64,000 nucleotides of DNA from Podospora bellae-mahoneyi. Taxonomy: Eukaryota; Ascomycota; Sordariomycetes; Sordariales; Podosporaceae. A program made the translations under genes and the position numbers. Positions 10,402-22,100 of the stretch are shown one piece after another (positions within the stretch are counted from its first letter, which is position 1; each line of letters begins with the position of its first letter). The stretch spans positions 3,596,001 through 3,660,000 of the forward strand of contig NW_026946359.1 in the NCBI RefSeq assembly GCF_035222275.1, read 5' to 3'. Below the pieces are notes generated by a model that saw nothing but the letters and a program-made list of their open reading frames with translations, had not been told where the DNA came from and did not search any database.

Positions 10402-13114
10402 ATGCTTCTTGTACCGAGAGAGGTTAGTCAGTCAGTCACACACACCATGCCCAGCCAGTCCCTCACACCCAACCCATTTGACATGCAGCCGTGGTGTTCA
10501 TCCCATCTTCTTCTTTTCACCAATCGAAACTGACGAAAACGAAAGCTCGACAAGCTCACAATCTCCCACCTCGGCTTCCTCGCCCAGCGGCGTCTCGCCC
10601 GCGGCTTGAAGCTGAACCACTCTGAGGCTGTAGCGCTCATCTCGTCCAACATCCAGGAGCTGATCCGCGACGGGAACCATGTCGTCTCTGACCTCATGTC
10701 CCTCGGGTCGACGATGCTAGGTCGACGGCACGTCCTGCCGAGTGTGCTGTCGACGCTGCATGAGATACAGATCGAGGGGACGTTTCCTAGCGGTACTTAC
10801 CTCGTCACGGTGCACAACCCCATCTCCTCTGATGATGGTAACCTCGACAGGGCGTTGTATGGGAGTTTTCTGCCTGTGCCGAGCAATGATGCGTTTCCGG
10901 CGCCACCGGCAGAGGAATACGCGCCTGAAGCCCAGCCCGGAGCGGTGGTTTGCGTCAAGGATGCGGTGGTGAGGCTGAATGAAGGAAGGAGGAGGATCAA
11001 GCTCCAGGTGACGAGCAAGGGGGATAGGCCGGTGCAGGTCGGGTCTCATTATCACTTTGTAGAAGTCAACCCCGAATTGGAATTTGATCGGATTGCGGCG
11101 GTAGGGTACAGGTTGGATGTCGCTGCCGGGACGTCTGTTCGGTTTGAGCCGGGGGACAAAAAGACTGTCACGCTGGTTGAGATTGGGGGGCATAAGGTTA
11201 TTAGAGGGGGGAACAGAATCGCGAACGGGGTGGTGGAGGAGACGAGGAAGAATCCTGACGAGATTGTCAAACGACTGTTGGATATGGGCTTTGCTCACAC
11301 GCCGCAGAAGGATGTTGTTGAGTTTATGGAGGGGTTTACGATGGATAGGCGGGCGTATAATACCATGTTTGGGCCGACAACCGGAGATCTTGTGAGGCTG
11401 GGGGCGACGGATCTGTGGATCAAGGTTGAGAGGGATTATACGGTTTATGGGGATGAGTGTAAGTTTGGTGGTGGCAAGACGCTTCGTGAGGGGATGGGTC
11501 AGGCGACCGGGCGGTCGGATAAGGATACGCTTGATCTGGTGGTGACGAATGCGTTGGTTGTGGACTGGACGGGGATTTACAAGGCGGACATTGGGGTTAA
11601 GGAGGGGTTTATTGTCGGGATTGGCAAGGCAGGGAATCCGGATGTGATGGATGGGGTGACGGAGGGGATGGTGGTTGGGAGCTGTACGGATGTTATTGCT
11701 GGTGAGGGCAAGATTATCACTGCGGGTGGGATTGATACGCATATTCACTTTATCTGCCCTCAACAGGTGGAGGAAGCTCTCGCTTCTGGAGTCACTACTT
11801 TCCTTGGTGGTGGTACAGGTCCCAGGTAAGCAGCCTTCCCCCTTTTTTTTTTTCCTTAACCCCCTATCCCACCACATCACTAACCCAGCCCCCTTTTCCA
11901 GCGCCGGCACCAACGCAACAACCTGCACCCCTGGCGCGCACTACATGAAACAAATGCTCCAGGCAACCGACTCCCTCCCCATCAACATCGGCATCACAGG
12001 CAAAGGCAACGACTCGGACCCCCTCGCAATCAGAGAACAAATCGCCGCCGGCGCCTGCGGCCTCAAACTCCACGAAGACTGGGGGACCACCCCGGCCGCC
12101 ATCGACACTTGTCTTTCCGTCTGCGACGAAATGGACGTCCAGTGCATGATCCACACCGACACCCTCAACGAAGCCGGCTTCGTCGAAACCGCCGTCGCCG
12201 CCTTTGCCAACCGCACAATCCACACCTACCACACCGAAGGCGCCGGCGGGGGCCACGCCCCAGACATCATCTCTGTGGTCGAACACCCCAACGTGCTACC
12301 CTCCTCCACGAACCCAACCCGGCCCTTCACCCTCAACACCCTGGACGAACACCTCGACATGTTGATGGTCTGCCACCACCTAAGCAAAAACATCCCCGAA
12401 GACGTCGCGTTTGCCGAATCCCGCATCAGAGCCGAGACCATCGCCGCAGAGGATGTCCTTCACGACCTCGGCGCGATCAGCATGATGTCCTCCGACTCCC
12501 AAGCCATGGGCCGTTGCGGGGAGGTCATTCTCAGAACGTGGAACACCGCCCACAAGAATAAACTCCAACGCGGCCCGTTGCCCGAAGATGCCCCCACCGG
12601 CTGCGACAATGTCAGGGTTAAACGATATGTATCAAAGTATACCATCAACCCCGCCATCGCCCAAGGCTTCTCCCACCTGATCGGGAGCATTGAAGTCGGC
12701 AAACTAGCCGATTTTGTCGTCTGGGATCCGGCCTGGTTTGGGACGAAGCCGAGCTTGGTGGTGAAATCGGGCTTGATTGCGGTGGCCATGATGGGGGATC
12801 CGAATGCCAGCATACCGACCATTCAGCCGGTGGTTGCGAGGCAGATGTTTGCTAGGGATTTGCCCGGTGCGAGTGTGGTTTTTGTGAGCAAGGAGAGTGT
12901 TGAGAACGGGAATATAAAGAGTTATGGGCTGAGGAAGAGGGTGAGCGCGGTGAGGGGGTGTAGGGGGATTGGGAAGAGGGATATGAAGTGGAATGATAAG
13001 ATGCCGAAGATGAGGGTTGATCCGGAGAGGTATGTGGTTGAGGCGGACGGGAAGAAGTGTGAGGCGGAGCCGAGTGAGAAACTGCCGTTGACGCAGGGGT
13101 ATTTTGTTTATTAA
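10402..13114 (+). CDS. ure1: Urease (single-chain, nickel-dependent)
   Basis: Cytosolic enzyme that hydrolyses urea to ammonia and carbamate. It has 837 residues, the normal fungal length, with gamma, beta and alpha parts fused. Exons: 10402-10422, 10546-11825 and 11902-13114. The first exon gives only MLLVPRE; the next resumes at [20 protein letters not shown]. Nickel-site residues are present: H406 and H408 in IDTHIHF, the carbamylated lysine K489 in [10 protein letters not shown], histidines in [12 protein letters not shown] and [15 protein letters not shown], the mobile-flap pair in MVCHHLSKN, and the aspartate in [12 protein letters not shown]. No accessory genes (UreD, UreF, UreG) lie nearby. 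Codon endings swing strongly from C to G/T along the last exon. Confidence 0.97.
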
Positions 13115-14305
13115 GATCGGGGGTATAAGGGTTGGTTTTTTTTTTTTTTTTTGGCTTGTGTGTGATATGGTAGTTAACGTAAGGCAAGCGGAATCTCTAC
13201 ACATTTGAATTTGAAACTATAGCTTGAGACTGGATGAGGGTGGTGAAAAATTGCTCTGTGAACATGACAAGAAGGAGCCTGTCAGTTTTGATGGCGCATA
13301 GGTCTTCAGCAAGGCCTCATGGTGCTTGGAAAAGGGGCTGGTCAGTTAGCAAAATTCGACCCCTATTCCTCGTTAAACAGTGTCGTTTAAAAACAGGGTG
13401 TGTGCTGGGGCCTTGAATAGGGCTTTCGAGGTCCCGTTGTGGGGAGGGAGGAGTGCTCCAAGTCGGGGTGTTAGTTGGAACCGTCCCGCCTGTACTTTGA
13501 CCTCGACTTCGGACCCAACACTTCTGCAGGGTTCTGAAAGCGTATAAGTGGTAGCTTGAGAAAGCCAGAGCACTCACAATCAAGAAGTAGTTGTTCTTCA
13601 AAGGCTGAGAGCTATTAGCAGGGAAGATGGTCCGATATATAGCCCCCATAATCCTCCTGGTGGCACTATGCTTGGAACACAAGGCTGGCGGCTTTCAAGA
13701 TAATACGTTCTAGAAACCATCCAGAAAAAACAACCCTTGATAAGAGATCCGAATAGTCAACAGAAACACCCACCTGGTGCAGACATCATCACCTGGTTTC
13801 TATCACAACATGTCACACAACGTAACACAAGTGTACTTATTGAAGTTTCATTTCACCAACCCCCCGAGCTCACTCGATGCCTACATGCAGAACGGCGACG
13901 CACTCACTGACCCAGGCCCCAAGACGACTACATACATCCGACAAGACTCCATACAAAAGCCAATCCTGCGTTGTTTCCCCTTCCTCCGCTCCCACCTGAA
14001 TAGCAAAGCAAAAGGACCCGCCAATATTCCCCAGTTCATACCCATACAAATAATACAAAAACGCGCGACCGCCTGCTTCAACTGTTGCGGCAAAAAGCGA
14101 TCAGAGATGGAGAAAAATATCATGCCCGCGTTGTTCAAAACCCAGCTGCCTTTGCTCCCAAAGCATAAAGAAAAGATGCCGCCCCAGTCAGTGCAGAGAG
14201 GCAACGCAAGAGAGGCGCCAGAGGTATCATCAAGATTGGAAACGAACCGACCCAAACCAGACCCAGAGTATAACGCGCAAAAGAGAGACAAGGAGACGAG
14301 CACAA
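13115..14305. other. Gene-poor 1.2 kb between urease and the HMG gene
   Basis: 3' ends of two convergent genes. A T-run follows the urease stop codon. On the minus strand an open frame from 13682 to 13317 begins with a short hydrophobic segment (NNYFLIVSALAFSSYHLYAF) and contains a GTGAGT donor-like site; it is discussed as a weak small-gene candidate. No other feature is visible. Confidence 0.5.
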
Positions 14306-15491
14306 TCAGTTCTTGGTCTTCTTACGAGCAGACTTCTTGGGCTCCTCCACAATCTCGGCCGCCTTGGACGTTCTCTTCCTCTTCTTGGCCTCCGGGCTCG
14401 CCGGAGTGGCGGCGGGCTCTGGCTTGGGAGGCTCGGGGACAGCGGGAGTGGCAGCCGTGCTCTTCCGCTTGCGGGTCACGGCCTTCTTGTTGGGGGTTTT
14501 GGCTGGTGGCGCGGGCTCCTCCTCGGAGACCTCGGCGGGAGGGGACTCGACAGCGGCCGTCTGGTGAAGCTGCTCGGCGATGGCATCCTGCTCATCGGCG
14601 GGGAACTCCTCCACCTGGGCGAGGTTGGAAACGTCAATGTTGTAGAGCTCAGCATAGGCACGAGCCTCATCATCCGACATGTTCTTGGCGTCCATGTTGC
14701 CGGCCTTGTAGGAGTGGACGCGAGCCTGGTAGAGGCGGAGGTTGTACTTGTAAGCCGTGTTCCAGCCCGCCTTCTCACCAGGGGCCATGACAGCCCAGCG
14801 ACGCTGGCCCTCTTCCTGGACAGCACCCTTGGGAGCTCCCTCACCAAGGTCGCTCGCAATGATGGGACGAGCAGTCTGCATGTAAAGGAAGTAGGGGGTC
14901 AGGGGACGCTTGGGGGCGTTGGGGTCATGAGTACGCTTCTTGCGCTCCTTCTTCTCCTCAACAACGGGCATGGGTGCAGCAAGGGCAGCGGGCATCAGGC
15001 CGCCGAGAGCGCCGTTGAGATGGTCAAGAGTCTCCTGTCCATTCTCGAGGCTGGTACCCTCGCCAATGAGAAGGTTCGTCTGACGCAAATAATCGGCAGA
15101 AAAACTCCTAATCAAATCCTGGATAGTTTGCAGACGGTTGTACACCTTGGAGGACGGTCAGCAAGTGTGAAGGTGTCTGGGTGGCCATAGCTTATCGGGG
15201 TGCGGTTGCCAGAACCAAGCAGGTACAAGTAAAGAAAAGGGGTGGGTGGGTTGTGCCTTGCACCTAGCCCAGCTCGAGGCAAGAGGTGGCGGGGGTGGGT
15301 GGAAGTGGAAGTGCAAAGCCAATGCTTACAGAGTCTCTGACGCGAATAAACTGCGCGACATCGATGACGGGAGGGCCACCGGGGATCTGGGCAACAGGGA
15401 GTTGTTGTTGCTGGATAGGGTTGATGATGGCTGGCGCGACTGGCGCAGGCGAGGGGGCGACCTCAGCGACCTTCTTGGGTGGGCGCGGCAT
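14306..15491 (-). CDS. HMG-box DNA-binding protein
   Basis: Chromatin protein of about 333 residues in two exons, 15491-15330 and 15145-14306. The start MPRPPKKVAEV was chosen because upstream in-frame residues look like leader sequence. The intron joins VAQFIRVRDS to VYNRLQTIQDLI in frame. One HMG box spans about residues 128-205, opening with DPNAPKRPLTPYFLYM. An N-terminal helical segment (YNRLQTIQDLIRSFSADYL) precedes it. The C-terminal third is Ala/Pro/Glu/Lys-rich with basic clusters such as AKKRKRTSKAAE and KKSARKKTKN, likely nuclear localisation signals. The layout recalls HMO1-like fungal proteins rather than small Nhp6 proteins; this assignment is an inference. Confidence 0.85.
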
Positions 15492-18083
15492 ATTTGCGGC
15501 TTTTTGGGTTTGGGGGTCTGTTAAGAATGACTTTGTTGTTGTTGTTGTTGTAAGATAATAGCGGGATGGCGGCGCTGTTGCTGCGAATGCGACGGCGCGA
15601 TGGTGGATTGCGCTGTGGTTGGGGGAGGGCAAAGCGCTGAGCGGAGGTGCTGGAAAATGAAGGGAGAGATCAAGAGGAAATTTTTGGGCGGGAGGTTTGG
15701 GGGGAGTGGCGGGGTCCCCAAAATATACGCCGAGCCGCTGGGGGAAGAGCCAGCGCTGATTTACCTGCTGAAAATTGGCGGGTCGTGAAAAAAATTGTGC
15801 GCTGCCTGGGGGTGGAAGGGGGCTGCCCGATTTTGGGCGAAATCAGTCACGGCACCAGGGCACCCCGCTCCGGGGAAGCTTCAGCGTCCTGCCCGCAAGG
15901 CTCCAAACAACAACACGCCTGTCGACACATTTCAGGTCCGCCTACTACCAACCGCTACCTATTCCTGACTATCCCACTACAAAGAGACAACACCGTACAT
16001 CCCGTCCTTCATTAGGTACTCCGTCTCTTGCAGCCTTTCTTTTCTGCACCTTCTATCGGTTTCCCCCAAAGCGCAAAGCTCCGCAGTCGCACCTGCCCAG
16101 CCAGCTCCAGAGCCTCGTGTACAGCGAACCCGGGCACATCAGTTTGGTGCAACAACATGTTACCTAACCCGACGCGCCAACAAACCCCACTGGGGCCTGC
16201 AGTCAAACCTCCACCACAACATCCTCGCAGTCACTGATTTCTGGTCGCTGCTGTTCTTCTCTATGATGGCGCTGGACTGACGACCAATATTTTTATTTGC
16301 TGTCGTGGAGGTGTGCCGTTGATCATGGCTGATATCGACAAGGCTGGTTTTCGCAAATCGATTCGCCATGTCTGCATGCTCAGTGCACCGCTGTAGGGGT
16401 CCAGCGAGCCGCCGGCGACTTGGGTCGCTGTTCTTCAGCTACGCGATGCAGCTATCTCGAAGGCCTTTTAGGTACTTCGGGGGCGCTCTTCCAGCGTTTG
16501 GCGGAAGATCGAGTGGTCTGACGCGAGGCCTTCCACTGTCCAATTGGGGCTCGCTGTTGTCTTTGAGACACCGCAGCGCTGTCCTCCCGTCCCCTCCCAA
16601 AGCGACAGGGGGTCTTCGTCAGCACCGCCCAAAAGCCGGGGTGATTTTTTTCTTTGCTGATTGATTTTGAAGCTGCTGTGGAGCGCCCCCCCCCCCCGCC
16701 CGGGTCTCTCTGATTTTCTCTGCCCAGGCCCGCCCAAGCTTCTCTTCTTCAGTTCTTCACAGCCTGAGGTGATCGCTTTCCCCCTCACTTCCCATTCTTC
16801 GAATCAGCTTCTGTCGCAACGGTTTGCTTCTCTTGGTTAGGGGCATTATACACCACTATTGCACCATGAAGTTGGGGAACCTTTTATTTCTCTGCTATAG
16901 CCTGCCGCCACTGGCATGGCACAGAGTCTCTAGAGAGGAGCATACAGCAGCTTAGGCCGGCGCTGTCTGTCAGCTCTTCATCTCAGCCTACAGCCTCACA
17001 CTTTGCTTCCTGCTCTGAAATGATATATGATTTTCTATAGTTCTTTCCATGCCAGCATCAATCTTCGTCAAAGGAAGGCGTACCTAGAGCACTACTCTGA
17101 CGCGCTATCCAAAAGCACTATTTTATGTAAATTATGCAACATGTCCTCGAAATACGAATTGAAGACTACGGGACTTGATTTGATACCGTTAACGAAGCCC
17201 AACCCGTTTGAAACGCATTGTCGGGGCAAGACGACCCAAGACGACCCAGGACAGGCGAGCTCGTTGCGCGACAGTTGGATCATATCGATCGAACAAGACG
17301 TTGAGTTGCAGCTGGCAGCGACATCACTGTTGCCCTGCCGCACCTCGCTCGCCGGCGGTGTGCTCGTCACATTCAGTTATTCACGCTTTTCTGCTTCTGA
17401 ACTTCTTCTCGAGGTCTAGACGTTCTGAATTTTTCATAGCGCGGGAATGCTGAGACGGGCATAGGCGGCGCGGACGGCCGGATGGCCAGCCCCGCCTGAA
17501 CTTCCGCCGCTTTCTCGTCGACATCCACAGCACCAACGCGCCAGCCACACCCCGCTGATGCCATTGCGCGTTTGATTCCGACTCAGTCTAGGTACTGAAC
17601 AGCGCTCTCTTTCGTGTCAGTCTCGAGTATAGTGTAGATGAACAAAAGGAGCCATCTCCAGAGTGTCGTGTCCCGGGTCCCAAAGCAAGATCTTGGCTTC
17701 GGTTGGGCTCAAGCGCCCAGTCTGTGATGGGTACGAGGGTACCAACTCGATGACGATGACGCTGCTACCGTTTACCTCTCCGTGAGCTATCGACCCCACC
17801 CCGCTTGCCAGAGGGCAACCCCGCTCCGCCAGTCAACCCCTCCCTGTGCCCCGCGAACGACGCAAGCTGAATGGTTGGCTTGGCAGTGTTTCTGATTGCC
17901 TGAAACTCGGGTTTTTGGCTGTGTGTGATATGGCATGGCCGATGCAATGGTGTGAGCCACGCTGATGTTCAAAGCAGCCCGAAGCAGGATATGAGCTCCT
18001 GCTTTGTTTCCAAGTTGATAATGGAGGGTGATGCTCAAGTTTATATTTAGGGAATTGGTATCCTCATTCTTGCCCCCCTCTCT

Positions 18084-18114
<31 letters not shown>

Positions 18115-18408
18115 GTGGTGACACTCTTTCTTGCCACACCTCCAACAAATAGAGCTTATCCATCCCATCTCCAAAGCCCGAACCCACCGAGCTGAGCTCA
18201 CCGGCAAACAGGGGTTTTTGTTTTCCTGTCTTGCTCTCTGCGAGCTTCTGCCCCGCACTTGGTTCCCTCTTCTTCCAAGACTTTTGGAATATCTCGCCCA
18301 TTGATACCCTCTACCTTAAACTCATCTTACACCTAACTACCGTTGTTATTTTCTGCGACTTTAAACTACTACAAAGCATCATAGCGATAAAGCAATTCAT
18401 ATTCAGCC
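15492..18408. other. 2.9 kb gene-free block upstream of HET-C
   Basis: The longest gap in the window. Open frames here are short and have no family resemblance. It holds the HMG gene promoter (left end, with GT/TTG repeats near 15535), a C-run near 16687, a CT microsatellite (18077-18114) and presumably the promoter and leader of HET-C. A long untranslated leader, a non-coding RNA or a small multi-exon gene cannot be excluded. Confidence 0.55.
18077..18114 (+). repeat. (CT)n microsatellite
   Basis: CT/TC dinucleotide run interrupted by CCC, about 300 bp upstream of the HET-C start. Pyrimidine runs of this kind are common in fungal promoters and 5' leaders. Confidence 0.85.
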
Positions 18409-21025
18409 ATGGCTTACTCAAGGGAGTACCCGACCATCTTGCTCGGGGTCATCCTCCTGTTTTGGTTTGTGAAGCCCACCCTCGCCTTCGGCGCTGGTAA
18501 CATTGCCGGGATTTCTAGCATCGAGGGCCAGAACTGTGAGTTGATTCCTCCTACCATTTACGGCACATCACCAGGCTGATCGGCGCTTTGTCACAATTAC
18601 AGGGCGCCACGGTGACATCGAAGATGCCCTCCTCAAAGTCATGATGGCCCGCGCCGTCGGCGGCAAGAGATTCGACAAGTTGATGGTCTCCCGCGTCTAC
18701 TTTGGCAACTGGCTCCGCGACTACTCCCAAGCCATCGACGTCGGCACCGTCAAGAGCGTCTCTGCCGAGGCCATCAGGCTCCTTCTCTGCGTGCTCGGCT
18801 TCATTACTTTCGGCTACGGCAGCAAGGAGTTCGAGGTGACGGCCGACCGTCTGGGGTGCTACCGTCCCGAGGACCACATCGACAACCCAAAGGACTATGC
18901 CGAGAACGAGGACGCCAGGCAGTACCACCGCGCTCTTCGCGGCCCGGTCAACGAGGAGGTCGAGCTGGCGATCGATCCCGAGACGGGCATGAAGAACTAC
19001 ATTGCTAATGAGAACATCGGGATCATGACGTCGGCTGCGCACTGCAGGAAGCTGTTCACGGATGCGATTGAGCTTGGGAGGAGGTATGGGAGGAGTGGGA
19101 ACAAGGATGATTTGTATGAGTGCCTGAGGTTGATCGGGACTGGGTTGCACTGTCTTGAGGGCATGTTTCTCTCATCGTTATATCTTACAGGACAAGGTTC
19201 GAAACTAACATGAATGCAGATTACTTCGCCCACAGCAACTACATTGAACTCGCCCTCATCGAAATGGGCGAGCAAGACGTCTTCCCCCACGTGGGCCGCA
19301 ACACAAAGATCTCCCTCGAGGGCGCCAACGACGAAGTCTACCCCATCGTCACCGGCACCTTTGGCGGCGTCGACTTCTTGCACTCGGTCACGGGCGAGGT
19401 CTCGGACAAGCTCATCCAGAGTGAAATCCAAGACCTGGAAAACACGCTCGAGCAGTCCAAAAACTCGGACCTGTCCTACCTCCGCGAGCTCCTCGACAAG
19501 ATCCCCGACGGGCTCATCGGCAGCGACAAGAAGAACAAGGTCAACGAGATCCAGGACAATGCCAACGCCGCCCAGATGGAGCAGACGAGCATCTCGCCCA
19601 AGGAGACGGAGGAGTTTACCCGCCAGGTCCAGGACATCTTCCGACAGATCATGCCCGCGATCGAGTACCACGACGACTTGCTCAAGAGCATCTCGGAGGC
19701 GGTGTCTAGGATTCCGATTCTCCCCAAGATTATCGAGCAGCTCGAGGAGCAGCTCTCGTTGTTTGTGTTTCAGGTCATCGCCCCGTTTGTGATTCCGGTT
19801 ATCGAGCAGATCAAGAACGAGCTCGCGACGGGCGCGACGGAGATTATCGAGTCGAGCAAGAACGAGCAGCACATTGTTTTCGAGGACGATGACGCTTCTG
19901 ATCCTACGCACTCGATGCTGTCGAAGGATCATTTTACGAACATTCTCAACGAGGTTGCTGGGCGGGCGGCGTCGAAGGTTGTTTCCTGGTCTGTGCCGCA
20001 GCTCATGGAGGCTATCGATGACGAGGGGGTGGATGTTGATCGGGTACTCAACAAGATTATCTATGGTGTGCTCCACCACCCTGCGCAGCGGAACATGGGA
20101 CCTGACGGGGCTGATGAGGGCCGGAGGCTGATTTATGGGATTGTGGAGGAGTGGTGGAATGATATGGGGCGGGGTCAGCAGGAGGATTATAGGCGGAAGC
20201 TGAGCAGGGAGGGGGTGGAGAATGGGGAGAATCATAGGGAGGGGGAGAAGGATTGCGGGCATGGGTGTGGGGGGCGGGTTGAAGGTGAAGAAGAATTATG
20301 CTAATGCTGCGCCGGAGACGATGGAGGATCGGATTGCCGAGGCGGCGGCCGGGCATATCGTTGCGGGGGTGAAGCAGAGCTTTAAGCAGGCGGCCGAGAA
20401 TGCGGGGACTGGGGAGGGGGGTGGAGGGTTGGGGGGTTTCTTGAGTAGTGTGGCGGGCAATATTTTTAACTCTGCTAGGCAGGAGAGGGAGAGGGAGAGG
20501 AGTGAGCAGCAGGAGGAGACGCCTAGCTATGGGGGTGGTGGGTATAGGAGACAGGAGGAGGAGGAGACGCCTAGCTACGGCGGCGGCGGTGGTTATGGTG
20601 AGGCTGCCAGCTACGGCCGTCGTGAGGAGGAAAGCTCCGGTTATGGCGGTGGCTATGGTCGTCGTGAGGAGGAGAGCTCTGGATACGGCGGTGGCTACGG
20701 TCGTCGTGAGGAGGAGAGCTCTGGATACGGCGGTGGCTACGGCCGTCGTGAGGAGGAGAGCTCTGGATACGGCGGTGGCTACGATCGTCGTGAGGAGGAG
20801 AGCTCTGGATACGGCGGTGGCTATGGTCGTCGTGAGGAGGAGAGTTCAGGTTATGGCGGCGGCTATGGCCGTCGTGAAGAGGAAAGCTCTGGTGGCTATG
20901 GCGGTGGCGAAGCTGCTAGCTACGGTCGTGGTGACTATGGCGGCTACGGTGAATCTAACACCTACAGTGGTTACGGTCGCCGGAGAGATGACGAGGAGGA
21001 GGATGAGGGACGTCGCCGGTGGTAA
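18409..21025 (+). CDS. het-c: HET-C family heterokaryon-incompatibility-type protein, with an apparent +1 frameshift
   Basis: Homolog of Neurospora HET-C (Podospora hch), a secreted or membrane-associated protein whose alleles can set self/non-self recognition in some species. Exons: 18409-18535, 18603-19160 and 19220-21025. A signal peptide covers residues 1-25 or so (ILLGVILLFWFVKPTLAF). Family blocks include RHGDIEDALLKVMMARAVGG and DYFAHSNYIELALIEMG. Intron 2 is a GC-AG intron: GAGG|GCATGT to GCAG, with a CTAAC branch site. The conserved part ends at CGHGCG, where the frame changes within a run of six G (20269-20274); the Gly-rich tail continues one frame over and is clearly HET-C-like. 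The tail holds seven copies of a 14-residue repeat. With the shift bridged the protein would have about 829 residues. The shift may be a sequencing error, a null allele or recoding. Confidence 0.85.
20612..20908 (+). repeat. 42-bp coding minisatellite, 7 copies
   Basis: Tandem units encode YGRREEESSGYGGG with little variation: one copy has D for the first G, and the last has an extra G. Near-identity at the DNA level points to recent expansion or gene conversion. It lies in the Gly-rich tail of HET-C. Confidence 0.92.
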
Positions 21026-21245
21026 ACACTGGGCGGGTTTGTCTCGGGCATTCTTGGCTGACATGGTGGAATCAGAAGATGAGGCACTGGATTTGTGATA
21101 GGTGAAATGGCTAGATGAGTTACATGATATCAGAAGACTTTTGCGTGTTGTATCCCGAACGCTGTGAGATGATTGCTGGCCGTGAATAATCATCTCCCCT
21201 TTTTAACCACGGGCCTCTCCTTACGCTTCCCCGTCCTCTCAACAT

Positions 21246-21983
21246 TCAAGGAGTCCAAGTAGGAACCGTACTCGGCCCAGTAGGCGTCTGATCAATAACA
21301 TCCCTCTGCCTCACACACTGGCTCTTGGCCGTAATCGCCGCCGGGCAGGCAACCTGTCTGAACCTCACATCAGGGTTATCCGCCCCCATAAACCAATCAA
21401 ACCTCCAATTACACCCCGCCTTGAGCTTGTCCGGAAAACTCTCGCAAGCACTTTTGCTCCCCACACCGCCATACCTCTCCCCCCAACCATTAGGCGGCGC
21501 ACCATACTGCTGGGTGCACGCATTAAAGATCCCGACACCACCCCCCGGCATGGCAATGTCAAAGTGGTTGTTTCCCAGGTCGCCACCGGTGTTGGTGGCC
21601 TGGACGATCATCTTCTTGCCCGAGACGGGGCCGGAGGTGAAGGTGAGCTCGTAGCAGGAGCAGCACCAGGAGGCCTCGTTGCTGCCGGCGATGTTGACGG
21701 CTGCCCAGCCGTAGGCGACGGTCTCGTTGACCGCCCACGGGGATTGGTTGCTGCACATGAAGGCTGACCCGCCCGAGTCGCACCCGGAGCGGGTGGACCC
21801 GCGGTCGTTGAGGGGGTTGTCGTTGCGGTCGCAGGTCAGGACGGGGGTGGAGGCGGTTGACTTGCCGGGCCAGGCGCAGGAGGGCTTGCAGCAGTCCCAG
21901 TAGCGGGTTGTTTTGCCTGTGCCTTGGGCTCCCTGGGCGGAGGCGAGGCCGCCGAAGGCCAGGATTGTGAGGGCGAGCTGCAT
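21246..21983 (-). CDS. GH45 endoglucanase (cellulase), catalytic domain only
   Basis: Secreted endo-beta-1,4-glucanase of 245 residues. A signal peptide ends near residue 16 ([16 protein letters not shown]). The family signature [13 protein letters not shown] carries the catalytic aspartate D30, and [12 protein letters not shown] carries the second, D142. Many cysteines fit the disulfide-rich fold. The protein stops soon after the catalytic domain with a short Thr/Pro tail ([13 protein letters not shown]). It lacks the linker and CBM1 cellulose-binding module found in Humicola Cel45A-type enzymes. No intron. The ATG at 21983 was preferred over the upstream in-frame ATG because it begins the signal peptide. 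Expression is expected to follow cellulose induction and glucose repression, but only weak promoter evidence is visible. Confidence 0.95.
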   Translation of the reverse strand: MQLALTILAFGGLASAQGAQGTGKTTRYWDCCKPSCAWPGKSTASTPVLTCDRNDNPLNDRGSTRSGCDSGGSAFMCSNQSPWAVNETVAYGWAAVNIAGSNEASWCCSCYELTFTSGPVSGKKMIVQATNTGGDLGNNHFDIAMPGGGVGIFNACTQQYGAPPNGWGERYGGVGSKSACESFPDKLKAGCNWRFDWFMGADNPDVRFRQVACPAAITAKSQCVRQRDVIDQTPTGPSTVPTWTP

Positions 21984-22091
21984 GACTGGGTTGCAGATAG
22001 GGGTAGACCGTTGTAAGTAAACAAAGCTGGAGGTGACAAGGCAACCACAGAAGAACAAGACAAAACACAGTTCCCAGGGAGGAGGCGAGAA

Positions 22092-22100
22092 AATATATAC
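22092..22100 (-). promoter_or_regulatory. TATA-like element of the GH45 gene
   Basis: Reads gtatatatt on the minus strand, about 110 bp upstream of the cellulase start codon. The spacing suits a TATA box with a leader of about 80 nt. It was identified by sequence only. Confidence 0.45.

Noticed and set aside
10717-11928. 403-codon open frame antisense to urease
   Set aside because: Shadow of the urease coding sequence, rich in Arg/Pro/His/Asn without domains.
13777-14790. 337-codon plus-strand frame overlapping the HMG gene
   Set aside because: It overlaps the conserved HMG-box exon on the other strand and has Arg/Ser/Trp-rich shadow composition.
18997-20262. 421-codon open frame antisense to HET-C
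   Set aside because: The sense frame contains conserved HET-C blocks; the antisense product is Leu/Val/Asp-rich with no domain.
20267-20330. A small intron to explain the HET-C frame change
   Set aside because: GT and AG pairs here are only about 20-25 nt apart, with no branch site, and longer alternatives would remove conserved residues.
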